From: Phoronis australis
Lineage: Eukaryota; Phoronida; Phoronidae
Direction: 5' to 3'
Assembly (NCBI GenBank): GCA_002633005.1
Contig: NMRA01000388.1
Location: forward strand, 1 to 62,000
Length of the DNA stretch: 62,000 bases
The stretch's first letter is position 1; each line of letters opens with the position of its first letter. The notes below the pieces were generated by a model. It had not been told where the DNA came from. It made no database searches and worked only from the letters and a program-made list of their open reading frames with translations. The position numbers and the translations under genes were made by a program. Of this stretch, positions 37,701 to 52,200 are shown piece after piece.

Positions 37701-40700
37701 TCCCATCCACGAAAGGAACACATGCAAAATTTCATGAACATATGTCAAGGGGTTTTGGAGATAGAGCACTGGACGTTGGACAGGCGAAGATGACGGCATA
37801 ATGCGTCCACATATCAATACGTGGGTGCATAAAAAACAAGTAATGTCTTGGCATTTTAGTGAAACAGGCCCTGGCCTCTTTAGATTAAAAGTAATTTCTT
37901 GGCAACTCATACTTTGTACACCAACAGCAGTATGTCTGGTAGTCAAGTGGGGAAAGGTTGGTTCCATGACCAAACACTAGACGGAGTGACAAGTTATTGC
38001 CCATCTACTTTGACCAAGATGTTCACTTTTATAATAATATCCCCATGGCAACAGATTAATTTCACCTACATGACAGGAAAGCGTGAAACATCAAAAAAAT
38101 AAATTGCACCAGACTAATAATGATTTCCTACACATTTACTAATTTCATTGAAAACACATTTAAACTTTTTGTATGATAGCTTGATACAGTCACTCGTAGT
38201 GTTGAAATTCCAGCTGCTCACCAGAAGGAAGGGGATTGGTTTTCAACACAACGAACAACTCTATATTAAGCTTTCAAATAAAAGGTTTAGTCGTGTTTTC
38301 AATGAAGTTTGTGATAACGAAGGGCTGCTCATTTACTCTTTTGTATAATTCTTATTTTTGTAACTTGGACCACAATGAAAATAATTTCCAGTCATTCCTC
38401 GGCAACAGTCACTTACAGGAGTCTGCAGGATTTTGAGAACTGGTTTTCTTTACTGAACAACAGACATTAGACTAGTTCTGAGCTTCTGGGCCCCTGTAAG
38501 TGACTTCCTCATATTTCTGTATTATCCAAGCCATTCTTCACTATACCTTTACTGTCTTGTGTTGTGTTCTATGTGTGCAATGCGCTAATTGCGAATGTTG
38601 ATGTCATGATGGCTGAACCAAGAACATGAACATTTCATAAACTCTGTGCATCGGCACGTCTGACTTGATACGTACCTCCACAGTGAGTGACGCCATATTG
38701 TTCATAGCCTTTCTTACATCTACACTCGTAGCTACCTGGAGTGTTCACACAAATCTGATCACACGTAGAGTTCATGGAACACTCATCAATGTCTGGAAAT
38801 GAACAAAAAATGATGACCATAAAACAGCAGTCATCAAAATCGTACAGGAAGACCCCTCAAACGTCAGGGGATCGGCAAAGTGGAAAATCAAAAATGGACG
38901 CCAAAGCGACAGTTAATTGCATCCAATTTCAATAGGGTTTGAGCTACAGACAAAACACATGTTGCGTTGTGAATTTCATGTTGATGAGCAAAGAAATGAG
39001 ACAGTTACAGTACAAACAAAGCAACAAAAAAATTATGACAAAGCAACAAACTTGGTGAAAATTCTTGTCAAGCAAAAATACGCTCACATAAATCTAATCG
39101 CATGTTGTAATATGCTGGAAAAAACAGTTCATGGAACATTGTTCGGCACAAACCATTAGGCCACCATGATGCTAAATTGAGACCATTATCACTAGTTGCG
39201 ATTTAGTCACACACTGTGCAGCAGATTGGGCTGCCTCTTCAATGAAAATAAAAGTGCAATACCAGACTGCAAGACATTTAGTTTGAATTCCATGAACAAG
39301 AGCAATGCGGAGCATTGAAATGCGCCCACGAATGCATCGCAAATGGTGTGCTTTTAGGGTTATTTGTTTGTATCATAAAAATAGCTACAAAACGTACAAT
39401 CCATCCAAAAAAATGGGAACATGCCATATTTCATAAAAATCTGTCAAGGAACTTCAGAGAAACAATGGAAAACAGAATAAAATGAAATTGCCACTAGTGG
39501 GCACAGAATGCGTTGGATCCGCCTGAAAGTCGTCGTGCTCTGTTGTTATTATATCTTAATACAGCTATGGGCGCGAAACAAAACAAAACTACTACTAGGA
39601 GGCGCCACAGTAGATAGTCGCCATCATCAAACGTCCTCTTCACACTGAGAACATTTCAATTTTCAAAACCATCCCTTGAAGGATTTGGTTGACAGAGGGG
39701 TGGACGCCAAAACCAGGGTTTGAAAACAGCAAAAATGGCCACTATGTGGCGCAAAATACCTTGATTCCATCCCAAAACATCTCTTCAATAGATGCCTATA
39801 TTCAAATTTTATGAAAATCTGTTGAGGACCTTTGAAGATAGAGGTAAACGCAAAAAACTAAAATTACCACTAGGGAGCACACCAATGGTCAAATCTGTCT
39901 GAAAGTCGTCGTTGTCCATTGTCAACACCATAGAAATACCCTTGCTAAATTAAGTAAAGATCCTGCAAACTGTTTAAGAAATACAGTCATGAGCATAAAA
40001 AAAACCTGCCAACAGGAGGCACCGCAGTAGAAGTCGTCGGAAAATCATCGTCAGCCGTCCACTTCATAGTTAAAACATACATGCCAATTTTCACAATTAT
40101 CCTGAAAGCGGTTTGGTTGATAGACAAGTGGACGCCAAAAAACAGACTTGGAAACAGTACAAATGGTCACTAGGTGGCGCAAACTAGGTCGAATCCATCT
40201 GAACTTGGGGAGATAGTGTCATATCATTAAAAGATGCCTGTATGCCAAATTTTATGAAAATACGTTGAGGACCTTTGAAGATACAGAGGTAAACGTAAAA
40301 AAAATAAAATTGTCACTAGGTTGCACACCAGTAGTCAGATCTATCCTAAAGTCATTGTCCTGCGTTACTAATATCATATAAATACACTTACTAAATTTAG
40401 TAAAGATCCTGCAAATAGTTTAGGAGATACAGCCATAGGCGCGAAAAAAAATTGCCACTAGGAGGCGCCACAGTAGTTGAAGTCGTTGGAAAACCATCGT
40501 CAGCCATACACTTCATAGTAAGAACATACATGACAATTTTCGCAATATCCTTCGAGCGGTTTGGTTTATGGAGGGACGGACGCAAAAAACAGACTCGTAA
40601 ACAACAAAAATGGCCACTAGGTGGTACAAAATACCTTGAATCCATCCGAAAACAAAAGCATAGCGTCACCTCATGGCCTATGTGCCAAATTTCATGAAAA

Positions 40701-43244
40701 TCGGTTGAGGACCTTAGAAGATACAGAGGCAAACGTAAAAAACTAAAATTGCCACCAGGGGGCACAGCGGTATACGGGTCGGTCCGAAACTTGTCGCCCT
40801 CTGTCGTCAACCCCATAGGAACAAACCTGCCAAATTTCAATAAGCTCTTACAAGGGTTTAGGAGATACAGCCGTGGACGCCGGACGACGGATGCCCAGAC
40901 AGAGATGACGGCAATATGCAACCACATATAAATATGTGGGCGCATAAAAAGTACATTTTACGATAATATTACACTTATTCATCAAAACATCATTAGGCAG
41001 TACTGAGACTTGTCCACTCATAAATGCACAGACCAGCATTTATTAATCAAGACTTTCACTGTCAAAATTTGCTACTCACAGCACTTTGTACTTCATTAAT
41101 GGGTTCATACAAAAACCCGTCGTCAAAAAGTCTGTTCATCAGGAACACTGACCTAAAACCTTTTTGTGTGGCGCAATGCAATTACTGTTGATTTTTCCAA
41201 CACTGGCTTCAGAAATTGAATCACTTGCCAAAAAGTCAGATTAGGATCATTTTCACCAGAAGAACTTACTACCATAAAAATTTGGTAATAAATGTGATTA
41301 AGTTTTGGTTTTTAGGTACCCGTTAATGAAAGTACCCAGTAGTTCATTTGGTTTCAGTAACTTCTTGAACCATGGGAGATAATTGGCCTGTCACCAGTAA
41401 TGTCAGACAAAACACTATGGAAACGCTTAATTATAGATTGGTGTTTGCATTTAGCCTCAATTTAAAGACTGCAGTGGTCTGGAGTAGAAGCCGAATGGAG
41501 CATTTTTGAAATGTCGTTCTGTGACCCGACTCAAAAAGCAGAATTCAAACAAGTAGCAGGAACAGCATAACATCTGTCGAATAACTCTTTACTGTTGTGA
41601 GAGGACAAAAGCAACTTTCACTTGACCCAATTTATTTCAAATTCCATTGTCCAAGCCGGGCCAAGATGACAAAGACAAAACGCCATTTTTTCATTCATTT
41701 ATATTTTGTGATATTGGACATCTTTCAGTAATCATTTAAATATTACGATTAAAAAACGGACAGTCGCCGCACAAATAAAAAGTTCATGTTCATTCAACGT
41801 TTGGTCTATGTTTTACACATCATCAGGATAACTATATACAATAAGACAGCAATTCAGTGCTGACATTCCAGTCAAGTAACATCCATGTAGTGAAATGATA
41901 GCAGCAAGAGATACAGGCAATATTAGTAGTAAGGTCACTGAGCTCTGCATGTTATTCAGAGAACCAGCAGCATGCTGGTCCTGAACGGCCAATGATTTTT
42001 TAATGTACAGTAATTCCTTTATAGGTTCTTGACAGATAACACTAAATGAATTGGCTTGGTAATTGAAGCTAACACAATGCTTATAGATGTTGCTTTTGTC
42101 TGAGGTGTGATGTTCTCTCAGCCTGTCACAGAGGCTCACTCTGTGTCAGTCCAATATAGAATTCCTTGCAGTTATCACATTCAACCTTATGAACAACATT
42201 ACTATTGTTTAACAAAGGGATGGGTGACTTCAGTTTACACAGCATAATGGAAAGTTTAGGAAGAGGTTTGAAAACAACTATCAGCTCAACAGCTAGGTCT
42301 ATGCAATGCATAAACAAGATAATTAACGTTTCAATCTTATACTATTTCGCCCAGTGTAACCAAGAGAAAACTTTTTTATCTCAGGTCCAATAACAGCTAC
42401 GTTATCCACCTCATTCATTTTTGAAAGGAAGTGCCTTTTACAGCTATTCAAAAAATTCAGAGGGTAACCATTGGCACGCAATGGCTGAAAAATCCTAGCT
42501 ACGTCACTATCAAAATTTAAATGGGTAGAACAAATTCTCCAGGCACGGTGTAAAAAGCAATTGACTATAGACCTATCTTGTATTGGATCGGCACAAAACT
42601 ATCAAATTTAAGATAAAGACCAGAAAAAACTGGGTTTATGACACACAGATGAAACAACGGTGCTATTTCACATTTAACCAAGACATCTAGAAAGGGTAAA
42701 CACGACTCGAGCTCAGATTCACTGGTGAAGTTGATGGACGGATGCATATTGTTCATGTGATTGAAAAAGGAGTTGACTGAGTTCTTGGATAAAAACACAA
42801 CAAACTTATCGTCCGCTACCTATGCCGATTAAAATTGTGGTTTACAGTTTGTAGGACAACTAGCCAGAGCCTCAGTCTCAAGACTGCACATGAAAATATT
42901 AGCCAAAACTGGGCCCAGGGGTGAACCCATGGCTACTCCATCAATCTGACCATAAAAGTTTAAATATACCACTGCACAAGAATGGTAATTTGATGACACA
43001 ACAACCACAAAGAAGTCATCTCAATACCTTAAATCTCCACATTCAAGGCTTTGCTATTCAAAACACACAGAGGGTAATAAAACAGTTATCTTCTCAACCA
43101 CAACCCTAAACCCTTTGTTAAACTGCCTTTACTTACACAGGCCAACTGGGACAGTTGTATGCCTTAAGTCCCATTCACACACAGCCAACCCTTGAACAAC
43201 TTTCACTTGTGCAACTTACCCCACTTTTAAGTGAAGTGTCCACA

Positions 43245-43284
<40 letters not shown>

Positions 43285-46200
43285 CACACATTCAATAACC
43301 TTAGGGTAAGGCTGAAGATGTCACTCTGTGCATGACAATGGACACCTAACGCGAATACGGCACGCAAAACAAAACCCGTGTGTATGAAACCGCGGCTGAT
43401 AAAATTACTTTCGCCTTACTCGAGGTTTGCGGCCATAAAGGATTTAGAAGTGGCGCAAATTACCGTATAACAAGTTACGCCACCTCGATAAGGTGGAGTT
43501 AAGTGTCACAAGCAGAGTTAAGTTGCACTAACTGAAATAAAGTCCAGACACCCTCAAATCTAGGGTAAGAATGCCATGTACGATGATGGCTTACCTCAAA
43601 ATCCAACTGCTGCCTCGTGGTTTGGTAATTGGCCCTATTATGTTGCACACTCAGCAGAATTAATGAGGCACATATTATTGCAATACTAAAGAACTGTTTT
43701 AGCTTGCAAAAATCACATTTCTTGTCTAATTTTCAAAATTCAAAAACCTAATCATGTGTGCTTTTCACGAACTATTCAAATACGCTATTTATGAACTTTC
43801 AAATCAAAAATTTGAAAATGCTATTTTCTAGAGAATGATTACATCAGCACACATGGTGTCTTTGATCTGAATCTGGTGTGCAATCTCACCTAGAGTGTCC
43901 ATGTAGTATTCTTTTCATGAGTCTGTGTGTGGACGACACTTTAGAGCAGGCTTCACCAAGAACTACTTTCACTGACCTAGCATGTCAATTTCAAAAGGCC
44001 TATTGTGTGAACGACAACCATGATTTACAATTGTCTGCAAAATTCTAAGCCACTATGTGTACTACTTACCCCCTCTAAGCTCAAAATGATGCTAGTCACA
44101 ATCACCTGCCGATGGCGCTCAACATTTATACATAAAAGAATCGTCACCTACGGTAAAGTCGCGTGATTTTCGGACGGCCCGCCATTTTCGACCAAGAATA
44201 AATATTTCCGAAATGAGTTTTTCATGGTCCACGAAATTCGTACAAGGTCCAAAAACTGTTTTTCAATGATCCTCGAATTTCGGACAATGTCATAAACGTC
44301 GGATTTTTGTCCCGCGACTTTCGGACAAGGAAAATTTTAGAAACGCTAATTTAGGATCGACGCAACTCCCGTGTCACTAAAGCGTTCAACGGATGATTAC
44401 TACTCGATAAGGCTTGAATCTGAGAATTGGGGTAACGGGCTTTGTAATTTTTACCTTGTCTTGACGATGTCATGACCGTTACTCGATTGTCTTGCGTTTA
44501 GCTTGAGTTTGGCGCTTTAGCTATGAAAAAAGTCACCGAGTCTCGCATGACGAAAATTTCTGATGAAAATACAAATGGGAAATACACGGAAGGCTGCAGT
44601 TTTTCGTTGTAGCGTAACATGTGCTCTGGTTTAATTAGACCGTGTTGTTCAACTTCCGACTGTGACATTGAACTTGCACGCCTCAACTTGCGTGTTTACG
44701 AAGCGTTTTTATTTTTAAAACGTCCTGGCCTTTGCAAATGCCCTTGTTAGTGGCTAAAATCTCCCGACGACGTGTCTGGATTTTATTCTTGACGTGATGA
44801 GAAATATTTTTTGTTTAGGCCCCCATACACAATAGGTCACAGCTAAGTATGTCCGTAGGATATCGCGCGTTCAAAGTAGTGTAGATAGTGAACAGCAGCA
44901 GCCGAATGAGACGGAGCCAAAGTAAAACTGGTTAAAAATCAAACATAGCGCAAGGCCCAGCACTCAGAAAGGGGCGCGGCGCACACGCAATTGTTACAGA
45001 GACATTGCATCCCTGTCCTATGTTGTGTAAGTGCCGGTGTGCTATAACACATATCAAAAACTAATGTACATCCACGTAACCACGTTTCACTACCCTTACA
45101 AATTGTCTGTTGCTCTCTGATAAGCATCGCAGATGCAAGAATCTCGCTAAAGAAGATAGTGTGATCGTGTGCTTCGTTTGCAATGCCTCACCATACGTCT
45201 CGACGTCTTAAGTCTAGCGTGTTCGTGAGATTCTCACCCTTGCGCCCCCGATCGCAGACTAGGGTAGAGTTCAGTAGCTGTCTTGGGAAATACAAAAATC
45301 TAGCCAAAATCACGCTTTCAATTAAAAAACACAATACATCACGTAATTTCATGAATTCGTGCTTTTTAGCGAAGTTCTAGCGTTACGAGCTTAACCCCAG
45401 ATGTAAACCTAAAAAGATTTAACTTGCGGCGACCCAATTTTGCTTGCTCATCCACTGGTCTGTGTACTTGTGGTCTTGTTAATTCACATCCTAGCTGTAC
45501 CGTCTGAGGTACAACACCCTGAACTCCATGGTGTCCCGAGATTAAGATGAATCCCGACAAGGACACCGGGACCCTGTGGCACTCTCTGTCTGCGGCGACT
45601 AAGAAAATCCTCCACCAATCATTTCGAAAAATGACAAGTCAGTTGAATCAGATTTGGTAGTCGTTGCTTCTTGTGGTCCTAGGGGTAGGCTAACAAGAAT
45701 ACAGGACCTGGAGTCCGATGCAACGGGCCTGGAACCTGATAGGTGTTTCCGACCGGAGTTCCATATCTACTTTCCACAGGACCTTGTCTTCATGTCTATG
45801 TTACCGCCTTCAGTTGATAGTTTTGAGACAAAAAAGAAACGTGATCTTAAACTACAGACCATGTTTTTTGTATTACTTAATATAGTTTTAGAGGCATTTC
45901 AGCTGTAAGTGTGTTTAATTGTGTTGACTGTTACATTGCTAATTATTATTGTTCTATTTTTACCCGAGGTGATGCCTTACTTGCAGCAAGGGTAAATAAT
46001 TTTGGGAAGTATTACTAGCGATTTCCGTATATAAGTTGGGGAAACCAAACGTCTTATGTAAAAATACACCAGGGCCTATACTCAGCAATGCCGAATACAC
46101 GAACACAGTATAAATACTGTAGCTCACCCTAATTATATCCTAGTGGGAATAGCATTATTTTTAGATTTCAAGCATGCATTTTTATTCTCAGATATGCATC

Positions 46201-49200
46201 CCAGGTATATTTTAGGGAAAAATTTAAGATACGCAAATTGGCCATATATTCTCCTGGACTTATATACGGAAATCTACGGTGGATCTTCTTAAACCTGTCA
46301 ACCATGAAAATTTCATTGAGACAGTTTTGTTCTACTAACATGTTCAACTAACATTCCGTTCATGCAAGTCGGTCAGTACGTTCGCATTTAAGGCGTTATT
46401 GCAACAGGTAAGTGTTGTTTTGATTTTTGTTTGGTGTTTCCATATTTTATTTTGTTATGTATTCCTGTCTTCAGATAGTCACTGTTATTCTTCAACAACA
46501 TTTCTGTACTTATAATGAGACTTCAGTAAACTCGCGACTGTTCATACTTTAAATGTTAGCAGAAGTGTGTAATGTCCATCAGCAGAGACCTGTGGGAAGA
46601 ACTATTTTCCGTAACTGTAGCAAATATATGACGAAATGAAATGAAAACGGTCGACATAGATGAATTGTAATTGGTTAAATATACATTAAGAAAGAAAATT
46701 AAGTATATAAATAGTAGAATGGTACTTGAATTGCCTGGTTTACGTCCTTCATGAGTTCACCTGTCCCAAATTGAGTGCTTTCGTTTTTCTTTTCAGGTCG
46801 TCACTAGTCGATTCTTCTAACAGTCGTGATCTGCCCAGTATCCTATTGTATCAACGTGCGCAACAACGGTCTTGGCAGGGGGTTGCACCTAGTAGACTCC
46901 CTTAGAATTAGTGGCGCAAAATCGACATTGGTGTGCAACAGGAGGCCGAGGGGGGGGGGTGGCGGCGTAAATTAGTAGTGACTGACGGAGACTGAGCTGC
47001 GCGAAATTGGTGACGACCGTGGACGGCGCTAAACTGGTGACGACCAGAAGAAACGGCCCTGTTATCTTCCACGCAGATTACCAGAAAATGTTAACGATTA
47101 TCAGTTTCATTTCATCCACAAAAAGATTTCACAAGTCAGAGTTTTCACTGTGGTTAAAAACGTAAGCGAACCCAGATGTGTTAGGTCACCTCAGTTGCAT
47201 GAAGACGCGCCAGTGTATCACTGAGTTAACATCGGGCGTTTCAAAGGCTGTGGATGAGAAAGGTTTTAATTGTAAAAAAAACGGTTGGGTGAATTTGATG
47301 TTGGTAGCATTTGAAATTGCATTTGCTTTCTAGACAACGCCCTTATATATACAATATGTTAGTTAATCGTGTCTTCAGCCGCGCAGCACTGTACTAGTCG
47401 ACGCATTCCCATCGTTTGCCGCAGTAGGCCTAAACATGTAGAACGACAGCGCTTCTTCAACAATTCAGACGACTACCAGGACGACAAATGGGGATCACAA
47501 GTCGATGAGAAACTACTCGTTTTATTATCATGATTGTCTTTGTTATCTATTTTGGGTAATTGTTCAATCGAAGTTTTCATGTTGAAACTGAGCTTTCAGT
47601 TAATATGGAAATAAATGTGTCAGAGTTAACTTGCGTTTCGGTTTGTAACCAGCAGACAATGCATGGATACGTTTAACAAACATAAATATATGCTATGTTC
47701 TTGTCATTGTTCGTCACTTTCTTCATTGAACTCGTTCCCACATCCATTACTGTTACGTTTAATGCAAAATTCGTTAAAATTGAGAAAGCGCATGTTTTGA
47801 TGGTCGGGAACCCTCTTTGTGCGCCGAATACGCAATTCCAGCATTTTATTGGGAAACCATGCGTTCACAGCGCAAACTCGACATTTTTGTTATTGAGAAA
47901 ACGCATTTTTACAAAAGAGAATCGGTTGTCTAACGTTTCATGTGCGTCAACAACGCAAACCAGACCCACTCATTGAAAAGCCCATATTTGTCACCAGGAA
48001 GACTCTTCGCAACGCAGCCCGATATTTCAAGTGGGATAGCGCAGTTTTGAAAAGATTCCGTCACTTGCGGAGAACGGTTTTTGAGCATCGGCAATGCAAG
48101 CCGAATATTTCATATTGAGAAAGCACATCTTTGAAAAGAAGAACCAACACTTGTTGGGAACGGTCTTTGTGCGTCGACGGCGCACATTTCTTATTGGGAA
48201 AGCCAGATTTTCAAAAATTAATCGCTCAGACCATTTGAGTCTCATTTACCTGCAATTATACTGCTATCAAATGACCGAGCCAGCATTGTTGATACTACGA
48301 CCGCTCATCGAAATAATGTACACCCACGAAATTCGGACACTAGCGGAAACCCAAATTTGGAGGTCCGCCAAATTCGGACACCACAAAATGATATTTCGCG
48401 AGATTCGTCCAAGAATGAATTTTTTCTATTGGAATTAATTTTCAGTGTCCGAAAATCACGCGACTTTACCGTAGTGCTTGTTTCAATACAACACCACTCT
48501 GTCAAAAGTTGCCTAGTCACAGCTTTACATCACTTGAGATCTGTACAAACTTCACCAATCAAGTTCAACCTACTGAGACTAGAATTTACAATAATCATAG
48601 AGCTAGATCAAGTACATCCACCTTAGGCAAAAGATTTCTTCGTTTAGTCTCAACTCTAAATGCGCATATCAATCTGAAGCGTTCACGCTGTCATTTGCCT
48701 CACATCATGACTTGCACGCCAATTACCTACCTCACTGAAGATGTTAAGTTGAACGAGTTCATCTTGGTTGAAATAGTCATAAATGAACCGAATCCAAATA
48801 ACTTTTTTCGGGGTAATTTTTAATCTAACCTCCAGGGGGATGGCACAATCTTAACTTTTTACGAGAAATTCAATATCAGAAGCCAAACAGTTTAAAAATC
48901 ACTAACTTGAGTGAATGATACTGCAGTTTATTGCAACCAGTGTTTTACAGCTTAAGTCCTCGCCAACGCCGTAATTGCAGATTCAGTGTTGGTGATCAGG
49001 AGAATTGATGACGCAGCGATTCTTGTACAAATGTATTGACAATGTACAAGGTGCAGTGAAATGTGCAGAGTTTGTGATGGCTAAGTTAAAAGTAAACTCA
49101 CCTGTACAGTTGGTGTGGACTGCTTTAAAGCCTGGTTCACACAGACACTGGTAACTACCCATCATATTTTGGCACTGGTGGCTACAATGCCCATTGTCAA

Positions 49201-52200
49201 CTAAACATTCATCCACATCTGCAATGAGTTAACAACATTTCATTAAAAGATTGTAACAAGAACACTACTGTAAGAAATTAAATCAAAACTAAAACAGTAT
49301 TACTGCTAGACGTCATAGTGCTAATTAGGTAAAGTTCTTGAATTCCATTTAGCTCATTTATCTATGACACATAATCCACCCAATATCAGTCAAAACAAAG
49401 ATGGCACTGTTTGGGACTTTAAATAACAGAGCAAAGAAAATCTTTGCTTTTCATTTCATTCTCACAATTTATCCAAAACCTGTTAGTGAAATACCTCATT
49501 TTGACTAAGAGCATTAAATGTATAGCAAAAAGGAAAAGGATTTCCTGTGGAAACCAACACCGAAAACTGCAGACGGATAAATAAGTTCTTCCTTTGGTAA
49601 TTCACAACCAAAGACTTTTTTAATTTAATCTCAGCACAAAGTAATAGACTGAACTATCTGCTTGACCTCTGTTGAGGTTTGCTTCAGGCAAGCGACACAG
49701 GGGGAAATGAAGAGATCAAAAGACAGCCACAGCCTGCTCACAGCATACCTGCTGTGACAAGCTGTGGGGAACCATGTTCAACCAATCAGCTGTCAAACTT
49801 GATCATGACTGACATTTTCAATCATGATGCTCTGCTTGGACAGAAAAAAAGCGTGGGGGAATTCCAGTATTTAGTAACAAACGCCAATCTTAATTGGGTT
49901 GACGCACTGGTTTACAATCGCAGACAATCCAAAGAATGGTCGGTATTAGACATGCTTTTGAACAATTTGGCCTTTGCACTCAAACTAATTTGCAAGGCTA
50001 CAATGGGTCAGAATAAAAATTGAGGAACCTGTACTGGCAACACAAGCAACGTAGTATAAAGAGAGGATTGTTCTGAAACATGACTACGTTCACATGTAAT
50101 TCAAAATCAATTCTCACCCACAAAAATACAACAAATATGAAGACACAGATAATTACATTCCGCAATATCTATAAAGTCATGTAAACGCTGAAAAGTATAA
50201 AAGCAAGCACTTTCGTTGAAAGACAACTTTTAAAAACCAGATTGGAATAACTTTGAATTAGAGAATAGTACGTAACCACAAAAACGTGATTGAAGAACTG
50301 GGGCTTGTTCCAAGTAACTGACTTAAGTTCATTTTTTACTTAAGTTTAAGATTTGTCTTAACTTCCAAACTTTGACACTTCCAAATTCGGTAAGTAAGTC
50401 GAAATTAGGACAAAACTCATGTCAAACACTTAAGTCAAACTTAAGATCTCTTTCTTGAATTGGTTTTGAGACAAATTTAACTTTTATTTTAAAATTTACA
50501 AGAATTTAAGATTTGTCTTAGCTAAGTCAGTTTTGTTGGAACGGGCCCCAGGGTTATACATTGCAGTGACTACTAAATCAAAATTTGTTAATGTTCCATT
50601 ACACATGCAAGAAAGAAATGAAAAAGTACAAGCTATACTCAGTAAACAGATAACTTCTTTTTTCTTGATAAGATTGTAAATGGCCAAAACTATTATAATC
50701 TTCACATAGAGGAAGATGCTTGCTTGATTAATCGCTGCAGCTGGTTTTCAGTTAAAGCAATAAAACACTTAGACCATGTAAAAATTAATTATTATCCAAT
50801 CAATGACGTGGTAATGAAGTCTCATTTTAGACCCATTTTGACTCAGCTGTTAATAGGTTGGTTAGAAATAACTAAAGCTTTTTGAAACTTTTAAAAGAAG
50901 ACACCTCTACCTAATACATACAACAAGGGCAATAAACTCTTATCAATTCTTATCATCTCATCAAACACCAATAAGGTTGCAATAATGATTCATCATCCCC
51001 AACCATAATCACCAGTACTGTCCACCCACAAGCAATGTGTCATACCTTCATCAATATACCAACACTGGTGGAAGACATGTGCCTGTGTTGCCTGTTTACA
51101 GCACACTCTATCAAGCTCTCACTGTAATTGTCCAGCCTCCACAGAACAACAACAATGGACCACCAAATCAAGCCATCAAGAGACATAACGTTATTTTGTA
51201 TATTTTTGTTAGATGTCTAGGAGCAGATAATCAACACTTATTTTACATATTTTAGTTGGGTGTATAATAGCAGGTAATCAAGAGAAATAACGTTATTTTT
51301 TGTATTTTAGTTACTAGGAGTTTTGATAAACAGCCAGTTGTTGTCCTTTAGAGAATGGATAAAAGCACCATGAGACTGACAGAGTGTGCATAAATGTAAT
51401 GCATGAAAGAAAGTCCAAGTTGGGCTAACTTTGCAGCATCAGAAGTAGTTAACTTTCAGATACACTGTTCCTCAAAATGCTGTTAGGAATTGCTCTTAAA
51501 TTGATTCCGTTTTGCAAAAGGGATTTTAGCAATTTTTATGAAAAAAATAAAAAATTCCATAAAACAGCAACAAAATGGTAACGATAAATGTTACATTTGA
51601 AAAAAAATCAAGAGAATCAAATTCTACAAGGGTCAATGCTTTCAGAAACTTTCCTTATAAAGTTGTAAATATAAAACATGAGGTTTAGTGCCCACTAGAC
51701 TAGTGAAAGTAATTTGCCAGCTAACTGAACAGAAAATTGCCTGTCACAGTTTTATACAAACTAGAAATTCCCCAATTCTGGACAAAAACAATTGCTTAAA
51801 CTCCACTTTTACATTTTTCAAAGGCTTCTTGCTGTGAATGCCCAAAATTTCTCGAAACATTGACAAATGGTAGCTAGGCTCCAGGAAATTGAACTGAAAA
51901 CATTCATTCCGTGCTTTATATTCTTCATGAAAAATGAGAAAACGTAATTTCACTTGTCAGCTATATTGTCCAAGTAGGTGAGGTTTTACCATATATGCAT
52001 CACTTAGAAAGTAAAGTATCAGACATCATTGCAATGAGATACTAAATATGGCGCATTTCATGACAAATCATGTCTCATTGACCTTCACATGAGAAATAGC
52101 AAAACAAGGCCAAACTGTACTAACCTAAGCATGTTTTGCCATCGTGATGAAGCACGTATCCTCGTGAACAACTACACACCGGGCCTTTAGAAGTATCAGT

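Noticed and set aside
40397-40945. 182-codon open frame on the minus strand, the longest in the window
   Set aside because: It lies wholly within the CTAGTGGC repeat and its protein is a repetition of the subunit (PPSGNF phrases). No splice or homology support.
45654-45908. 84-codon + strand frame inside the TIR element as a possible transposase
   Set aside because: No catalytic or DNA-binding motif was recognised, and length is far below any transposase.
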